Shown in pieces: positions 44,485-56,865 of a stretch of 64,000 nt of DNA (the stretch's first letter is position 1; every line of letters starts with the position of its first letter). Below the pieces are notes generated by a model. The model had not been told where the DNA came from, made no database searches, and worked only from the letters and a program-made list of their open reading frames with translations. Position numbers and translations under genes: made by a program. The stretch lies in assembly GCA_018716485.1 (NCBI GenBank), contig DVJY01000012.1:1-64000 (forward strand), read 5' to 3'. This DNA is from Candidatus Scybalocola faecipullorum (GTDB taxonomy: Bacteria; Bacillota; Clostridia; Lachnospirales; Lachnospiraceae).

Positions 44485-45573
44485 TCAAAAAACTGAGTCG
44501 AAATACTTTTTATTCCATAAATATGCGGCGGAATAAGGTTTGATTTTGCCGGCAGCTTCATTGCAGGAAAATGCCTTTTGATGGTCCCCGAGAGCATCAT
44601 AGCAGACGCAAAGCCACATATACGGAATATAACCATAGCAGTCTTCAGAAATAAATTTTCCGACGGTATCGCTGCGGGGACAGGCAAGGGCCTGTTCATA
44701 CCAGTATACGGCCTGATGAAGCAGGTTTTCACTGTAAAACCATCGTCCAAGATCGCAGCATAGCTCGGCGCCGGGGACGCCATAGCGCATTGCCTGAAAC
44801 AGCAGTGTCAGCGCTTCTTCTTTTTGAGACAGATGGAGACAGCAGTCTGAGGCGAGACGGCAGGCGTCGATTTTATTTTCCGACCAACCGTCTTTTAAAG
44901 TGAGAAAATATTTAAACTGGCGCAGCGCCCGGGCATAAAATTGGTGGCTGTAAAGTTCACGGGCATAGTAAAATTGATGCCTCGGACTTAATATGCCGCC
45001 GTTTTTTTGCATTGATTCATAAATACGCAGATTGCGCATGGTGTCGCCGGAAATAATTTTCCGATGCTGAACAGCAGCAGGCAGGAAGGCGATACGGCCT
45101 CTGGGGGTAATGACTTCGTGAACAGCGCCTTCCCATAAAAAATGACCGCGCCGGCGGATCAGACGTTCGCGGTAGTAGGTAAAAGTGACATGATCATTTT
45201 CGTCAAAAGCTGTGTCATATTTCATCATAACGACATCCGGGGCATGGGGATCATTTTCCGGAGGCATAGAAGCTTTAAAATCGAGCATTTGTTCAAGGTC
45301 TTTCGGGGCAATCACATCATCGGCGTCCAGCCACATGATATAATCGCAGGTGGCTTTGGAAAAAGCGAAGTTTCTCGCTTCCGCAAAATCATCTTTCCAT
45401 ATAAAGTCATAAATTTTATCTGTATAGGCGGCAGCGACAGCTTTCGTCTGATCGTCGGAGCCTGTGTCGGCGATAATAATTTCGTCAAAAAGTGCCGTTC
45501 CCGCGCTGTCAAGACAGCGCCCCAGTACGGCAGCTTCATTTTTTACAATCATGCATAAGCTGAAGGTAGGCAT
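44485..45573 (-). CDS. Family 2 glycosyltransferase with TPR-like tail
   Basis: 362 residues. N-terminal GT-A domain starts MPTFSLCMIVKNEAAVLGRCL, with ADTGSDDQT and the metal-binding LDADDV; the type resembles SunS-like and other protein or surface glycosyltransferases. Residues ~190-360 form helical repeats rich in Tyr/Cys/Leu (YYARELYSHQFYARALRQF), TPR-like. No membrane segment. Start at 45573 fits the domain, although its RBS is weak; a longer frame to 45717 adds a hydrophobic stretch that is not expected. Acceptor unknown. Ends close to carB on the same strand. Confidence 0.87.
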   Translation of the reverse strand: MPTFSLCMIVKNEAAVLGRCLDSAGTALFDEIIIADTGSDDQTKAVAAAYTDKIYDFIWKDDFAEARNFAFSKATCDYIMWLDADDVIAPKDLEQMLDFKASMPPENDPHAPDVVMMKYDTAFDENDHVTFTYYRERLIRRRGHFLWEGAVHEVITPRGRIAFLPAAVQHRKIISGDTMRNLRIYESMQKNGGILSPRHQFYYARELYSHQFYARALRQFKYFLTLKDGWSENKIDACRLASDCCLHLSQKEEALTLLFQAMRYGVPGAELCCDLGRWFYSENLLHQAVYWYEQALACPRSDTVGKFISEDCYGYIPYMWLCVCYDALGDHQKAFSCNEAAGKIKPYSAAYLWNKKYFDSVF

Positions 45574-45715
45574 GGCAGACACCGGAAATATGGTTTGATT
45601 TATTATATGACAGAAGAAAATGGAAGTTGATAAAATCACCTGTGTTTTTATGCAGGCAAATACCAATTTTCGGCATACAAAAATAAAAAAATGTACGCAA
45701 TTATTGCAGCATAAC

Positions 45716-45758
45716 AAAAAGGTACGGTGTAACCCATTTTACCGAGTTACACCGTACC
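45716..45758 (-). terminator. Terminator after gdhA
   Basis: GGTACGGTGTAAC (45721-45733) and GTTACACCGTACC (45746-45758) form a perfect 13-bp stem, followed on the minus strand by TTTTTG. Confidence 0.92.
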
Positions 45759-45827
45759 CATACATAAATATTCCTTTATCTTATCGCGTTGGCATATGAT
45801 ACTGCCTTTTTATCGATCACGAACGGA

Positions 45828-47618
<1,791 letters not shown>

Positions 47619-49124
47619 ATGCAGGAAAATATACAGGAAAAGTATAAAACACTGAAATTGACAGAGCTTCGGGAAATTGCCAAATCCGCAGGTATTAAAA
47701 ATACATCGGCGCTGCGCAAGCCGCAGCTGATTCAGCTTTTGTGCGAATTGGAAGTACAGCAGCAAAGCCATGAAACATCGGGGGCTGAAAAGACGGAAAA
47801 CAGCAAGGCTGAAACCGGAAATCAGCGTCTGGAACACGCAGAGCATACAGAACGTCAGGAGCGTGCAGAGCGTCAGGAGCATACAGAACGTCAGGAGCGT
47901 GCAGAACATCAGGAGTGTACAGAGCGCGCAGAACGCCATGAACATCAGGAACGGCAGAAACAGGAGCGCTATGAGAACAGAAATTTTGAAGATTTAGACA
48001 GCGGACAGACTGCCAATGGCATACTTGAGGTGATGGCCGACGGTTTTGGATTTATCCGCTGCGAGAATTATTTGCCGGGTGATAACGACGTTTACGTTTC
48101 TCCGGCGCAGATCCGCCGGTTTAATTTAAAGACCGGAGATATTGTGGAAGGCAATCTGAAGATAAAAACGCCGACGGAAAAGTTCAGCGCGTTGTTATAT
48201 GTCCGAAGAGTCAACGGACTTCCGCCTTCAGAAGCTGTAAAGCGGAGCAATTTTGAAGATATGACTCCCATTTTCCCGAATCAGCGGATACGGCTGGAGA
48301 CAGAGCGCAGCAGCGTGCCGATGCGCATTGTTGATCTTGTATCACCGATCGGCAAAGGACAGCGCGGTATGATCGTATCGCCGCCGAAGACAGGTAAGAC
48401 AACTTTATTAAAGCAGATTGCAAAATCAATACATAAGAATTATCCGGATATGAATATGATCATTTTGCTGATCGATGAACGTCCGGAGGAAGTCACAGAT
48501 ATTAAAGAATATATTGAAGGCGAGAACGTTGAAGTTATTTATTCGACCTTTGATGAAATGCCGGATCACCACAAACGGGTGTCAGAGATGGTGCTGGAAC
48601 GTGCCAAACGTCTTGTGGAGCACCGCAAGGATGTGGTTATCCTGCTTGACAGCATTACCCGTCTGGCGCGGGCGTATAACCTGACCGTACCGCCAAGCGG
48701 CCGTACACTTTCCGGCGGCCTTGATCCGGCAGCATTGTATATGCCGAAGAAGTTTTTCGGCGCTGCCAGAAATATGCGGGAGGGCGGCAGTCTGACCGTA
48801 CTGGCGACAGCGCTTGTAGATACCGGCAGCAAGATGGATGATGTTGTATTTGAAGAATTTAAGGGCACAGGCAATATGGAGCTTGTCCTTGACCGAAAAC
48901 TTTCAGAAAAACGTATTTTCCCGGCAATAGATATCCCGAAATCCGGAACACGCCGTGAGGAACTGCTCTTAGAAAAAGACGAACTCGATGCGGTCTATTT
49001 GATGCGCAAAGCATTAAACGGTTTGAAAGCTGACGAAGCTTTGGAACATATTCTCGATATGTTTGTAAGAACAAGAAATAATAAGGAGTTTATAGCTAAT
49101 ATTAAGCGTACAAAAATATTTTAA
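47619..49124 (+). CDS. rho: Transcription termination factor Rho
   Basis: 501 residues, longer than E. coli Rho (419). Order: N-terminal SAP-like helix bundle ([13 protein letters not shown], ~10-45), an inserted charged segment (~50-125) of six-residue repeats built from Ala/Thr-Glu-Arg-Gln-Glu-Arg/His, cold-shock RNA-binding domain ([14 protein letters not shown]), then the ATPase with Walker [20 protein letters not shown] and the Q-loop/R-loop region. The insert is encoded by imperfect 18-bp DNA repeats. Strong RBS AAGGAGG. First of rho-rpmE-DUF1385-prmC-prfA. Confidence 0.97.
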   Translation: MQENIQEKYKTLKLTELREIAKSAGIKNTSALRKPQLIQLLCELEVQQQSHETSGAEKTENSKAETGNQRLEHAEHTERQERAERQEHTERQERAEHQECTERAERHEHQERQKQERYENRNFEDLDSGQTANGILEVMADGFGFIRCENYLPGDNDVYVSPAQIRRFNLKTGDIVEGNLKIKTPTEKFSALLYVRRVNGLPPSEAVKRSNFEDMTPIFPNQRIRLETERSSVPMRIVDLVSPIGKGQRGMIVSPPKTGKTTLLKQIAKSIHKNYPDMNMIILLIDERPEEVTDIKEYIEGENVEVIYSTFDEMPDHHKRVSEMVLERAKRLVEHRKDVVILLDSITRLARAYNLTVPPSGRTLSGGLDPAALYMPKKFFGAARNMREGGSLTVLATALVDTGSKMDDVVFEEFKGTGNMELVLDRKLSEKRIFPAIDIPKSGTRREELLLEKDELDAVYLMRKALNGLKADEALEHILDMFVRTRNNKEFIANIKRTKIF

Positions 49125-49141
49125 AAAAGATAAATATATCC

Positions 49142-49170
49142 TTGCAATTTATGGGATAGCGTGCTATAAT
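49142..49170 (+). promoter_or_regulatory. rpmE promoter
   Basis: TTGCAA (49142-49147), 17 bases, TATAAT (49165-49170), 77 bases before the rpmE start. Confidence 0.75.
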
Positions 49171-49246
49171 TAAAAAGCTGTTCAGAGAAAACAGATTGAC
49201 AAGATGTCAACTTTCAATATGATTATTTCGTAGTGAGGTGAAAAAC

Positions 49247-49453
49247 ATGAGAGAAGGAATCCATCCAAAGTATTATCAGGCAAAGGTTACATGCAACTGC
49301 GGTAATGAATTTGTGACAGGTTCAACAAAACCTGAAATTCATGTGGAAGTTTGTTCAAAGTGTCATCCATTCTACACAGGCCAGCAGAAAGCAGCTGCAG
49401 CACGTGGACGTATTGATAAGTTCAATCGTAAGTATGGTTTTACACAGGCGTAA
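49247..49453 (+). CDS. rpmE: 50S ribosomal protein L31 (zinc form)
   Basis: 68 residues from ATG 49247 (GTGAGGTG upstream). [11 protein letters not shown] start, CNCGNEF and [10 protein letters not shown]; the four Cys bind zinc, so this is the C+ form. Followed by a terminator. Confidence 0.97.
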   Translation: MREGIHPKYYQAKVTCNCGNEFVTGSTKPEIHVEVCSKCHPFYTGQQKAAAARGRIDKFNRKYGFTQA

Positions 49454-49464
49454 TGATAAAAGTA

Positions 49465-49499
49465 AGGTTGAGGTTGTGAAAAATCTCAACCTATTTTTA
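49465..49499 (+). terminator. Terminator after rpmE
   Basis: AGGTTGAG (49465-49472) with CTCAACCT (49485-49492), then TATTTTTAT. Confidence 0.8.
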
Positions 49500-49563
49500 T
49501 ATACAGAAAAGTATTGAACTTCCGCGGCTGCGCATCAGGCAGCGGAGAAGATGAGGTGACTAT

Positions 49564-50562
49564 ATGAAGTATGCAAAAATCGGCGGACAGGCAGTGATCG
49601 AGGGCATCATGATGCGCTGCGGCGATGATTATGCCGTCGCGGTCAGAACACCGGACCGCCATATTGAAATAAAAAAAGAGCAGTACAGGGGGCTTGTCAG
49701 CCGTTTTAAGATGCGCCGCGTGCCCATTATCCGCGGCGTGCTGGCCTTTGTGGATTCTCTTTATCTCGGTATGAAAACGCTGACATATTCGGCGGGTTTT
49801 TACGAAGATGAAGAAGAGGAAGCAAAAGAAAGCGGTCATGGAGCCAAGACGGAGCACCCCCGGGTTTCGGAGGAAAAAGAAAGCTTTGGAGACAAAGTGC
49901 TGATGGGGGCCACGGTTGTCGTGTCCATTGCGGTTGCAGTCGGCTTATTTATGATTCTGCCGTTTTTCATTTCCAATTTATTCAGCCATGTGACATCATC
50001 CGTATTCCTGCTGTCACTGATTGAAGGTATTGTGCGTGTGATTTTGTTTTTGGGCTATCTTGTGCTTATTTCCAAGATGAAAGATATTCAGAGAACATTT
50101 ATGTATCACGGCGCAGAACATAAGACGATCAACTGCATCGAACACGGTGAGGAACTGACTGTGGAAAATGCGATGAAGTATTCCCGTTTTCATAAAAGAT
50201 GCGGGACGAGTTTCCTTTTGATTGTTGTCGTCCTCAGCGTGATATTTTTTATGCTATTTTTTACATTTGTTCCCGTGTCAAATACGGTGCTTAAAGTTGT
50301 GATTCGTCTTCTGCTTGTGCCGGTGATTGCCGGTGTTTCCTATGAGATTATCCAGTGGGCAGGACGCGGTGACAATGCTTTTGTGAATGCGGTCAGCAAA
50401 CCGGGGATGTGGATGCAGAAGCTGACCACACGGGAGCCGGACCCGGACATGCTGGAAGTCGCTATTGCTTCCATCGAGGCTATTTATGACTGGCGCGCAT
50501 TTCAGGAAAGTGCCGGCACTGTTCAAAAAAGTGAAAAAACAGAAGCGGAGATCGGATCATGA
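49564..50562 (+). CDS. DUF1385 membrane protein
   Basis: 332 residues. Starts MKYAKIGGQAVIEGIMMR; the HGAEHKTINCIEHGE segment and RFHKRCGTSFL are DUF1385 (YqhQ) signatures. About four to five membrane helices (~120-260). It regularly sits before prmC-prfA in clostridia and overlaps prmC by 4 bases here. No established function; the conserved His/Cys residues suggest metal binding. Confidence 0.93.
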   Translation: MKYAKIGGQAVIEGIMMRCGDDYAVAVRTPDRHIEIKKEQYRGLVSRFKMRRVPIIRGVLAFVDSLYLGMKTLTYSAGFYEDEEEEAKESGHGAKTEHPRVSEEKESFGDKVLMGATVVVSIAVAVGLFMILPFFISNLFSHVTSSVFLLSLIEGIVRVILFLGYLVLISKMKDIQRTFMYHGAEHKTINCIEHGEELTVENAMKYSRFHKRCGTSFLLIVVVLSVIFFMLFFTFVPVSNTVLKVVIRLLLVPVIAGVSYEIIQWAGRGDNAFVNAVSKPGMWMQKLTTREPDPDMLEVAIASIEAIYDWRAFQESAGTVQKSEKTEAEIGS

Positions 50563-51392
50563 CATATCAGGAGTTGCTAAAATATGGAGAATCCGCGCTG
50601 ATGGAGGAAAGAATTCCGGACTACTGTGCAGATGCATGGCTTTTATTCCAGTACGTTTTCAGGATGAACCGATTGGATTATCTGATGCATTTATCTGGGC
50701 ATGCAGATGCCGGCAAAGAGGAACAGTATCGGGCGCTGATCAGGAAGCGTCAGACCCATTATCCGCTTCAGTACATTACCCATGAGCAGAATTTTATGGG
50801 GTTGGATTTTTATGTCGATGAAAATGTACTCATACCGAGACAGGATACAGAGGTGCTGGTGGAGCATACGCTGAAGTTTGTGCGTGATGATATGCGGGTG
50901 CTGGATATGTGTACAGGTTCGGGCTGTATTATCGTAAGTATTGCGGCAAACCGCAGACTGGCCCGGGCGGCGGGCACTGATCTGTCGGAAGCCGCGCTCA
51001 GGATTGCCGCTCAAAATGCTGCGGCGAATCATGTCCCGGATATTGAATGGATACAAAGCGACCTGTTTGCAGATATTTGCGGAACCTTTGATGTGATTGT
51101 CTCGAATCCGCCGTATATACCGAGCGGAGAAATTGAGACGCTGATGTGTGAGGTAAAGCAGTATGAACCGGTGATGGCGCTTGACGGAAGCGGGGATGGC
51201 TTGGCGTTTTACCGGAAAATTATTGCCGAAGCCAAAGAATACCTGAGTGAAAATGGCATGCTGTTTTTAGAAATCGGCTGGAATCAGGCAGAAGATGTCA
51301 GCCGTCTGATGGAGACGGCGGGTTATACAGGTATTACTGTCCAAAAAGATCTGGCGGGGCTGGATCGGGTCGTTTACGCTTACCGTCCTTAG
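50559..51392 (+). CDS. prmC: Release factor glutamine methyltransferase PrmC
   Basis: 277 residues. N-terminal helical domain recognises the release factor; [31 protein letters not shown] loop [11 protein letters not shown], and the catalytic NPPY in [11 protein letters not shown]. Methylates the Gln of the GGQ motif in RF1/RF2; its substrate RF1 is encoded next. Confidence 0.97.
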   Translation: MTYQELLKYGESALMEERIPDYCADAWLLFQYVFRMNRLDYLMHLSGHADAGKEEQYRALIRKRQTHYPLQYITHEQNFMGLDFYVDENVLIPRQDTEVLVEHTLKFVRDDMRVLDMCTGSGCIIVSIAANRRLARAAGTDLSEAALRIAAQNAAANHVPDIEWIQSDLFADICGTFDVIVSNPPYIPSGEIETLMCEVKQYEPVMALDGSGDGLAFYRKIIAEAKEYLSENGMLFLEIGWNQAEDVSRLMETAGYTGITVQKDLAGLDRVVYAYRP

Positions 51393-51442
51393 ACGGCGGC
51401 GGGTATACAATAGTCAAAAAGATTACAGATGGAGGGAAAGGC

Positions 51443-52510
51443 ATGTTTGACCGCTTAGATGATTTATTGATCCGTTATCAGCAGGTTATGGAAGAATTGG
51501 GTGATCCCGAAGTTGCCAATGACCAGACAAGATTTCGGAAATTGATGAAAGAGCAGTCGGAATTATCGCCGATTGCCGAAAAATATACAGAATATAAGCA
51601 GACAAAGAAAAATATCGACGACAGCTTAGAACTTCTTGAAACTGAAAATGACGAGGAAATGCGGGAACTGGCAAAGGAAGAACTGGCACAGAGCAAAGAA
51701 GATCTGGTGCAGATTGAACAGGAACTTAAAATTTTGCTTCTGCCCAAAGACCCGATGGATGATAAGAATGTTGTCGTTGAAATCCGTGCCGGCGCCGGCG
51801 GTGATGAAGCAGCGCTGTTTGCGGCAGATCTTTTCAGAATGTATTCCAAATACGCTGAGAGCAGACGCTGGAAAGTGGAAGTGACCAGTGTCAATGAAAA
51901 CGGACTTGGCGGATTTAAGGAAATTATTTTTATGATCAACGGACAGGGCGCGTATTCCCGTCTGAAATATGAGAGCGGTGTACACCGCGTCCAGCGCGTG
52001 CCGGAGACGGAAGCCTCCGGAAGAATCCACACATCGACAGCAACAGTGGCAATCATGCCGGAAGCGGAAGATGTGGATGTGCAGCTGGATATGAACGATG
52101 TCCGCATCGATGTGTTCCGCGCTTCAGGCAACGGCGGACAGTGCGTCAACACAACCGATTCGGCTGTGCGTATTACCCATATCCCGACAGGCATTGTCGT
52201 ATCTTGTCAGGATGAAAAATCACAGCTGAAAAATAAGGAAAAAGGTCTTCGTGTCCTTCGTTCCAGACTGTATGATCTTGAACTGGAAAAGAAGCGCAAA
52301 GAAGAAGCGTCTTTGAGAAAAAATCAGGTCGGCACAGGCGACCGCTCAGAGAAGATCAGAACTTATAATTTTCCGCAGGGACGCTGTACCGATCATAGGA
52401 TCAAACTGACACTGCATCGGCTGGAGCAGGTCATGAACGGTGATCTTGATGAAATTATTGATAGTCTGATTGCTGCAGATCAGGCTGCGAAATTAAGCAG
52501 CGAAGAGTAG
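51443..52510 (+). CDS. prfA: Peptide chain release factor 1
   Basis: 355 residues. RF1 PxT codon-recognition motif appears as PET in [17 protein letters not shown] in [10 protein letters not shown] triggers hydrolysis. [11 protein letters not shown] and the C-terminal helix are intact. Reads UAA and UAG. RBS GGAGGG. Followed by a GC-rich hairpin (CAGGCGCC/GGCGCCTG, 52511-52535). Confidence 0.97.
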   Translation: MFDRLDDLLIRYQQVMEELGDPEVANDQTRFRKLMKEQSELSPIAEKYTEYKQTKKNIDDSLELLETENDEEMRELAKEELAQSKEDLVQIEQELKILLLPKDPMDDKNVVVEIRAGAGGDEAALFAADLFRMYSKYAESRRWKVEVTSVNENGLGGFKEIIFMINGQGAYSRLKYESGVHRVQRVPETEASGRIHTSTATVAIMPEAEDVDVQLDMNDVRIDVFRASGNGGQCVNTTDSAVRITHIPTGIVVSCQDEKSQLKNKEKGLRVLRSRLYDLELEKKRKEEASLRKNQVGTGDRSEKIRTYNFPQGRCTDHRIKLTLHRLEQVMNGDLDEIIDSLIAADQAAKLSSEE

Positions 52511-52535
52511 CAGGCGCCGTATCCGGCGGCGCCTG
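52511..52535 (+). terminator. GC-rich hairpin after prfA
   Basis: CAGGCGCC and GGCGCCTG with a 9-base loop immediately after the stop. No T run, so termination strength is uncertain. The remaining bases to 52721 hold nothing recognisable. Confidence 0.5.
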
Positions 52536-52721
52536 ACGCTGATAAAATTTACAAAAAGCAGGCTATGCCTATATAGAGAAATGTGATTCAGAACTTTGAA
52601 TTTCTGATAGTATTTCTGTATATAGGTTTTTTATTTGGCAAATGACTTTTATGGGCATAATGGCTGCATATGATTGATATGTTTCATTATGACCCGGCAA
52701 TGTTTTAAACTTTAAGCAGCA

Positions 52722-54029
52722 TTACTCGTCATAAATATTGACGATTTCGCCGTCTAAAATCCGGTTCATGTTTTTGACAGCGCAGAAATTGCCGCACATG
52801 CTGCATGTGTCTTCCTTTTCCGGCTTAGCCTGCGCCCGGTAGCGGCGGGCTTTTTCAGGATCCATCGATAAACTGAACATTTTTTCCCAATCCAGTGCTT
52901 TTCTGGCGCTGCTCATCTCGTAATCCCACTGGGCGGCGTGAGGGATACCTTTGGCGATATCGGCGGCATGGGCTGCGATTTTAGAGGCGATAATGCCTTC
53001 TTTGACATCATCGACATCCGGAAGGCGGAGATGCTCCGCCGGCGTGACATAACACAAAAAGGCAGCGCCGCTGGCTGCGGCAATGGCGCCGCCGATGGCG
53101 GCAGTAATGTGGTCATAGCCGGGTGCGACGTCAGTAACGATCGGGCCGAGTACATAAAAAGGTGCGCCGCAGCATATGGTCTGCTGGATTTTCATATTGG
53201 CTTCGATCTGGTTCAGCGGCATATGTCCCGGCCCTTCGATCATAACCTGAACATTTTTTGCCCATGCTCTTTTAGTCAGTTCGCCGAGAGTAACCAGTTC
53301 TTCAATTTGAGAAATATCCCCGGCATCGGCGATACAGCCCGGACGGCAGGCGTCGCCGAGACTTAACGTAATATCGTATTCACTGCATATATTCAGTATG
53401 CGGTCAAAATGTTCATAAAATGGATTTTCCTGTCCGGTCATTTCCATCCATGCAAAGATAATCGACCCGCCTCGGGAGACAATATTTGTCAGCCGTTTGG
53501 CATCTTTAAAGCGCTGGGCTGTATTTTTATTAATGCCCACGTGGATGGTCATGAAATCAACGCCATCCTGAGCATGCATTTCAACGATTTTCAGCCATTC
53601 TTCCGAAGTAATTTCTTTCAGCGGCTTATGATAATAGACAACCGCATCATAAATCGGCACCGTGCCGATGATGGCCGGACACTCGGCAGTCAGCCGGCGG
53701 CGAAATTTTTGTGTGTCTCCAAAAGAACTTAAATCCATGATCGATTCAGCGCCCATATTGACGGCATCCCGTACTTTTTCCAGTTCCATATCCATATCTT
53801 TGCAGTCTCTGGAAGTACCGAGATTGACATTGATTTTTGTTTTCAGCATTGATCCGATGCCGTTGGGATCAAGACATGTGTGCCGTTTATTTCCCGGAAT
53901 AACGACTTTGCCTTCAGCTACAAGGCCGCGCAAAGTTTCCGGCGCTATAAATTCTTTTTTGGCGACAATCTCCATTTGTTCTGTAATAATGCCTTTTTTG
54001 GCGGCGTCCATTTGTGTTGTGTAATCCAT
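52722..54029 (-). CDS. thiC: Phosphomethylpyrimidine synthase ThiC
   Basis: 435 residues. Radical SAM enzyme converting aminoimidazole ribotide to HMP phosphate, the pyrimidine part of thiamine. [38 protein letters not shown], and the C-terminal cluster motif [11 protein letters not shown] (CxxCxxxxC) are present. The short form, without the N-terminal domain, usual in clostridia. Start 54029 follows AGGAGAAA. Controlled by the riboswitch upstream. Confidence 0.97.
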   Translation of the reverse strand: MDYTTQMDAAKKGIITEQMEIVAKKEFIAPETLRGLVAEGKVVIPGNKRHTCLDPNGIGSMLKTKINVNLGTSRDCKDMDMELEKVRDAVNMGAESIMDLSSFGDTQKFRRRLTAECPAIIGTVPIYDAVVYYHKPLKEITSEEWLKIVEMHAQDGVDFMTIHVGINKNTAQRFKDAKRLTNIVSRGGSIIFAWMEMTGQENPFYEHFDRILNICSEYDITLSLGDACRPGCIADAGDISQIEELVTLGELTKRAWAKNVQVMIEGPGHMPLNQIEANMKIQQTICCGAPFYVLGPIVTDVAPGYDHITAAIGGAIAAASGAAFLCYVTPAEHLRLPDVDDVKEGIIASKIAAHAADIAKGIPHAAQWDYEMSSARKALDWEKMFSLSMDPEKARRYRAQAKPEKEDTCSMCGNFCAVKNMNRILDGEIVNIYDE

Positions 54030-54131
54030 AAATTTCTCCTTTCGCTGCGGTGATACTACAAGGATCACATCGTCAGAGAAGTTTGCCGAAAGATTATGCC
54101 GGCTGCATAGGACATTGATTTTAGGTGAAAT

Positions 54132-54158
54132 AAAAAAACTGCTTCACAGGAAGCAGTT
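54132..54158 (-). terminator. Riboswitch expression-platform terminator
   Basis: Minus strand: AACTGCTTC, loop CTGT, GAAGCAGTT, then a T run. It lies between the TPP aptamer and thiC, so TPP binding probably favours it and shuts off thiC. Confidence 0.85.
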
Positions 54159-54198
54159 CTTGATTCGAGATAATCTTATAGAAATATCGTCTGCAAAC

Positions 54199-54284
54199 AC
54201 TTCCCTACGTTGGCATGATCCAAATCAGGTAATATAGGTCGAAGTTGATGACTTCCTCTCAGCCCGCATCACGGACTCCCTAGC
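54199..54284 (-). ncRNA. TPP riboswitch (THI element)
   Basis: Minus strand: AGGGAGTCC, GGGCTGAGAGGAAG, a P3 stem around AAGTCATCAACTT, ACCTGATTTGGATCATGCC and AACGTAGGGAAGT. These are the conserved CUGAGA and ACCUGA..GAUCAUGCCAACGUAGGGAA blocks of the thiamine pyrophosphate aptamer. P1 is formed by AGGGA/TCCCT ends. Upstream of thiC. Confidence 0.97.
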
Positions 54285-54295
54285 TGTTTTGTATA

Positions 54296-54324
54296 AGTTT
54301 AACATTTAAAAAATGTGATGTCAA
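54296..54324 (-). promoter_or_regulatory. Promoter of the riboswitch-thiC unit
   Basis: Minus strand: TTGACA (54324-54319), 17 bases, TAAACT (54301-54296), just ahead of the aptamer. Confidence 0.65.
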
Positions 54325-54452
54325 TAATGTGAGAAAATTTATTCGCTTTGCTTGATTTGATGGACAATGTTGCGGCAAAAGTCATATTGTGGTATGATTA
54401 TTAGAAAACAGGGCTTAAACCTGCGGTAAAATACAGAAGGAAGGTAATGTTC

Positions 54453-54809
54453 ATGACACAGGATGTATTAAATTTTGTAAAAGAAAAAACAGAAGCATTA
54501 ATGGCGGCGCTGTCATGCAGCCGCGAGGCAAAGGAAGCGGCAAAAGCATGGCTTGACGCTGTCGGCACGGATAAAGAAGCTGAGGAAACAAAGAAATATA
54601 TACAGGAATTGGAAGGCGACATTATGCCGATCGATATGCTTATTGATTTTGCTCAGTCTCCGGCAGGGGCAGCTGTGTTTGGCGGCCGCGCTCAGGCTGT
54701 GGCAGATCATGCCAAAGAAATCAAAGCAGGCGGCGCAAAATACTGCGACTGCCCGGCATGTGCGGCAGCAGAGGCCATTCTTGCAAAAAAGGATGATATG
54801 TTAAAGTAA
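54453..54809 (+). CDS. Small conserved Cys-containing protein
   Basis: 118 residues from ATG 54453 (GGAAGG eight bases upstream). Helical and acidic, ending with KYCDCPACAAAEAILAKK; the CxCxxC cluster could bind metal or act in redox. Similar small proteins in Lachnospiraceae are labelled Hsp90-like or hypothetical, but I see no Hsp90 ATPase motif and would not use that name. Single gene between the thiC riboswitch and the restriction-modification module. Confidence 0.75.
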   Translation: MTQDVLNFVKEKTEALMAALSCSREAKEAAKAWLDAVGTDKEAEETKKYIQELEGDIMPIDMLIDFAQSPAGAAVFGGRAQAVADHAKEIKAGGAKYCDCPACAAAEAILAKKDDMLK

Positions 54810-54967
54810 GCGGATAAAGTATCAACTAAAGAAGGCAGACATGAAAGCGGTGTCAGACCGCCGGCTCATTGCAGTATCCCATCGGATAGGAGAAAAGAAA
54901 TTTTCCCCTATCCGATTTCATTTTATATGCTATAATAGGCGTAGACTTGTGAGAGGAGAAAACGAAC

Positions 54968-55996
54968 ATGAGATTTATTGGCGGAAAGTCATTAATGCTG
55001 GAGAAGATACAGCAAGTCATAGAAGAAAATACAGATGAACGGTACCAAAACAGGATTTTTGACTGTTTTGCCGGCTCGGGCGTTGTCTCGGAATACTTTA
55101 AAAATTTAGGATACAGTGTTGTTTCCAATGATGTGATGTATATGTCTTACGTGCTCTGCCGGGGCGGCGTCGGCATTAACCGGGAACTGCCCCGGGCGCA
55201 GCAGCTGATCGATATGCTCAATGGGCTGACGCCGGAAACGTCAGGATACAGCCCGCAGGACTGTTTTATTTATAAAAATTACAGCCCGTGTGAGTCGTCA
55301 CAGCGTATGTATTTTCAAAATAAAAATGCGCTGAAAATTGATATCATCCGGCGCAAAATTGAGGAAATGTATGCTCAGGCGGAAATTGACGAGGATGAAT
55401 ATTTTTATCTTCTGGCACGGCTGATCTCGGCGGTGCCTTATGTATCGAATATTGCCGGTGTCTACGGCGCCTATTTAAAGCATTGGGATAAGCGCACGTA
55501 CAATGATCTGGAACTTGAGGCTGCGCCGCTGACCGTTAATCCGGGGAAAAACTACCGGTGCTACCACAGAGATATTGACAGGCTGGCGCCATTTGTGACA
55601 GCGGATATCGCCTATGTGGATCCGCCGTATAACCAGCGCCAGTATGTACCAAATTATCATGTGCTGGAGACAATCGCAAGATATGACAGCCCGGCGCTTA
55701 AAGGCGTGACCGGAATGCGGCCCTATGACAGCCAGCGGTCGGACTTCTGCATTAAAAATAAAGTCATCGATGCCTTTGACCGGCTGTTTAGGGAATTGCG
55801 TGTCCGGTATATAATTTTAAGTTATAACAATGAAGGCCTTGTGCCGTCGGATGTTTTGGCGGAATTGATGCAGAAATACGGCAGGCGGTTTAAACTATAT
55901 GAATATGATTATCGCCGGTATAAAAATAAAATACCAAACAATACAAAAGGACTCAAAGAGCAGATTTACTTTATAGAAAAGGATATTTCACTGTGA
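54968..55996 (+). CDS. D12-class adenine DNA methyltransferase (M.FokI N-half-like)
   Basis: 342 residues. Begins MRFIGGKSLMLEKIQQVIEE; SAM loop FDCFAGSGVVSEYF, and catalytic DPPY at 218-221 (VDPPYNQRQYVPNYH). The text SAVPYVSNIAGVYGAYLKHWDKR is typical of the group resembling the first half of M.FokI. It would methylate adenine in one strand of an asymmetric site. RBS GAGGAG. It overlaps the second methyltransferase by 4 bases. Confidence 0.9.
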   Translation: MRFIGGKSLMLEKIQQVIEENTDERYQNRIFDCFAGSGVVSEYFKNLGYSVVSNDVMYMSYVLCRGGVGINRELPRAQQLIDMLNGLTPETSGYSPQDCFIYKNYSPCESSQRMYFQNKNALKIDIIRRKIEEMYAQAEIDEDEYFYLLARLISAVPYVSNIAGVYGAYLKHWDKRTYNDLELEAAPLTVNPGKNYRCYHRDIDRLAPFVTADIAYVDPPYNQRQYVPNYHVLETIARYDSPALKGVTGMRPYDSQRSDFCIKNKVIDAFDRLFRELRVRYIILSYNNEGLVPSDVLAELMQKYGRRFKLYEYDYRRYKNKIPNNTKGLKEQIYFIEKDISL

Positions 55997-56847
55997 AAAA
56001 TCAATATATAAAATCACCGATGAACTATATTGGAAACAAATACCGTATTATCGGGCAGATCATGGAGTATTTTCCTCAAAATATCCGCACGTTTGCAGAT
56101 ATTTTTGCGGGCGGGCTTGATGTTTCCATCAATATTTGGGCCAGCCGGGTGCTGTGCAATGATATCAATTATTTTGTGATTGATATTTACAGAGAGTTTC
56201 AGAGAATGCGCGCGGATGATGTCCTTGCCTATATTGATCAGAAGATTGCGGCATACGGGCTTTCAAAGGAAAATAAGGAGGGCTATCTGAAATTCAGAGA
56301 AGATTATAACCGGTCAGAGCGGTATCCGCTGGATCTTTTTATTCTGATGTGCTATTCATTTAATCATCAGATCCGTTTTAACAGCAATCATGAATACAAT
56401 AATCCTTTCGGGGCACGGCGAAGTTCGTTTAATGGGACGATGCGGAAAAATCTGATCCGGATGCTGGAACGTATACAGACATTTGAATTTTACAGCGAAG
56501 ACTTTACGGCGCTGGACTATTCGGTGCTTTTTCCGGGAGATTTTGTGTATGCGGATCCGCCATACAGCATCAGTACAGGCAGCTATAATGACGGCAAGCG
56601 GGGATTTAAAGGATGGTCTGATGGAGATGACCGGGCGCTGTTTGATATTCTGGACAGTCTTGACAGACGGGGGGTTGCTTTTGCCATGTCCAATGTGGTC
56701 GTCCACAAGGGACTGAAAAATGAAGCACTAAATCAGTGGATGCAAAAGTACCATGTCCATGATATTCGGTTTAATTATAACAATTCCAATTATCAATTTA
56801 CGGGGAAACAAGAAGTGACAAGAGAGGTATTGATCACAAATTATTAG
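55993..56847 (+). CDS. Second D12-class adenine DNA methyltransferase
   Basis: 284 residues. KSPMNYIGNKYRII start, FADIFAGGLDVSIN as SAM loop, and DPPY at 188-191 (YADPPYSISTGSYN). This form resembles the second half of M.FokI and Dam-like enzymes. With the preceding gene it would protect both strands of a non-palindromic site; in FokI the two activities are fused in one protein, here they are separate. Followed after 18 bases by the nuclease gene. Confidence 0.9.
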   Translation: MKNQYIKSPMNYIGNKYRIIGQIMEYFPQNIRTFADIFAGGLDVSINIWASRVLCNDINYFVIDIYREFQRMRADDVLAYIDQKIAAYGLSKENKEGYLKFREDYNRSERYPLDLFILMCYSFNHQIRFNSNHEYNNPFGARRSSFNGTMRKNLIRMLERIQTFEFYSEDFTALDYSVLFPGDFVYADPPYSISTGSYNDGKRGFKGWSDGDDRALFDILDSLDRRGVAFAMSNVVVHKGLKNEALNQWMQKYHVHDIRFNYNNSNYQFTGKQEVTREVLITNY

Positions 56848-56865
56848 AAATAAAGGGGGCAGACG

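Noticed and set aside
47830..47966. CRISPR-like array
   Set aside because: The 18-bp repeats are in frame within rho, without spacers.
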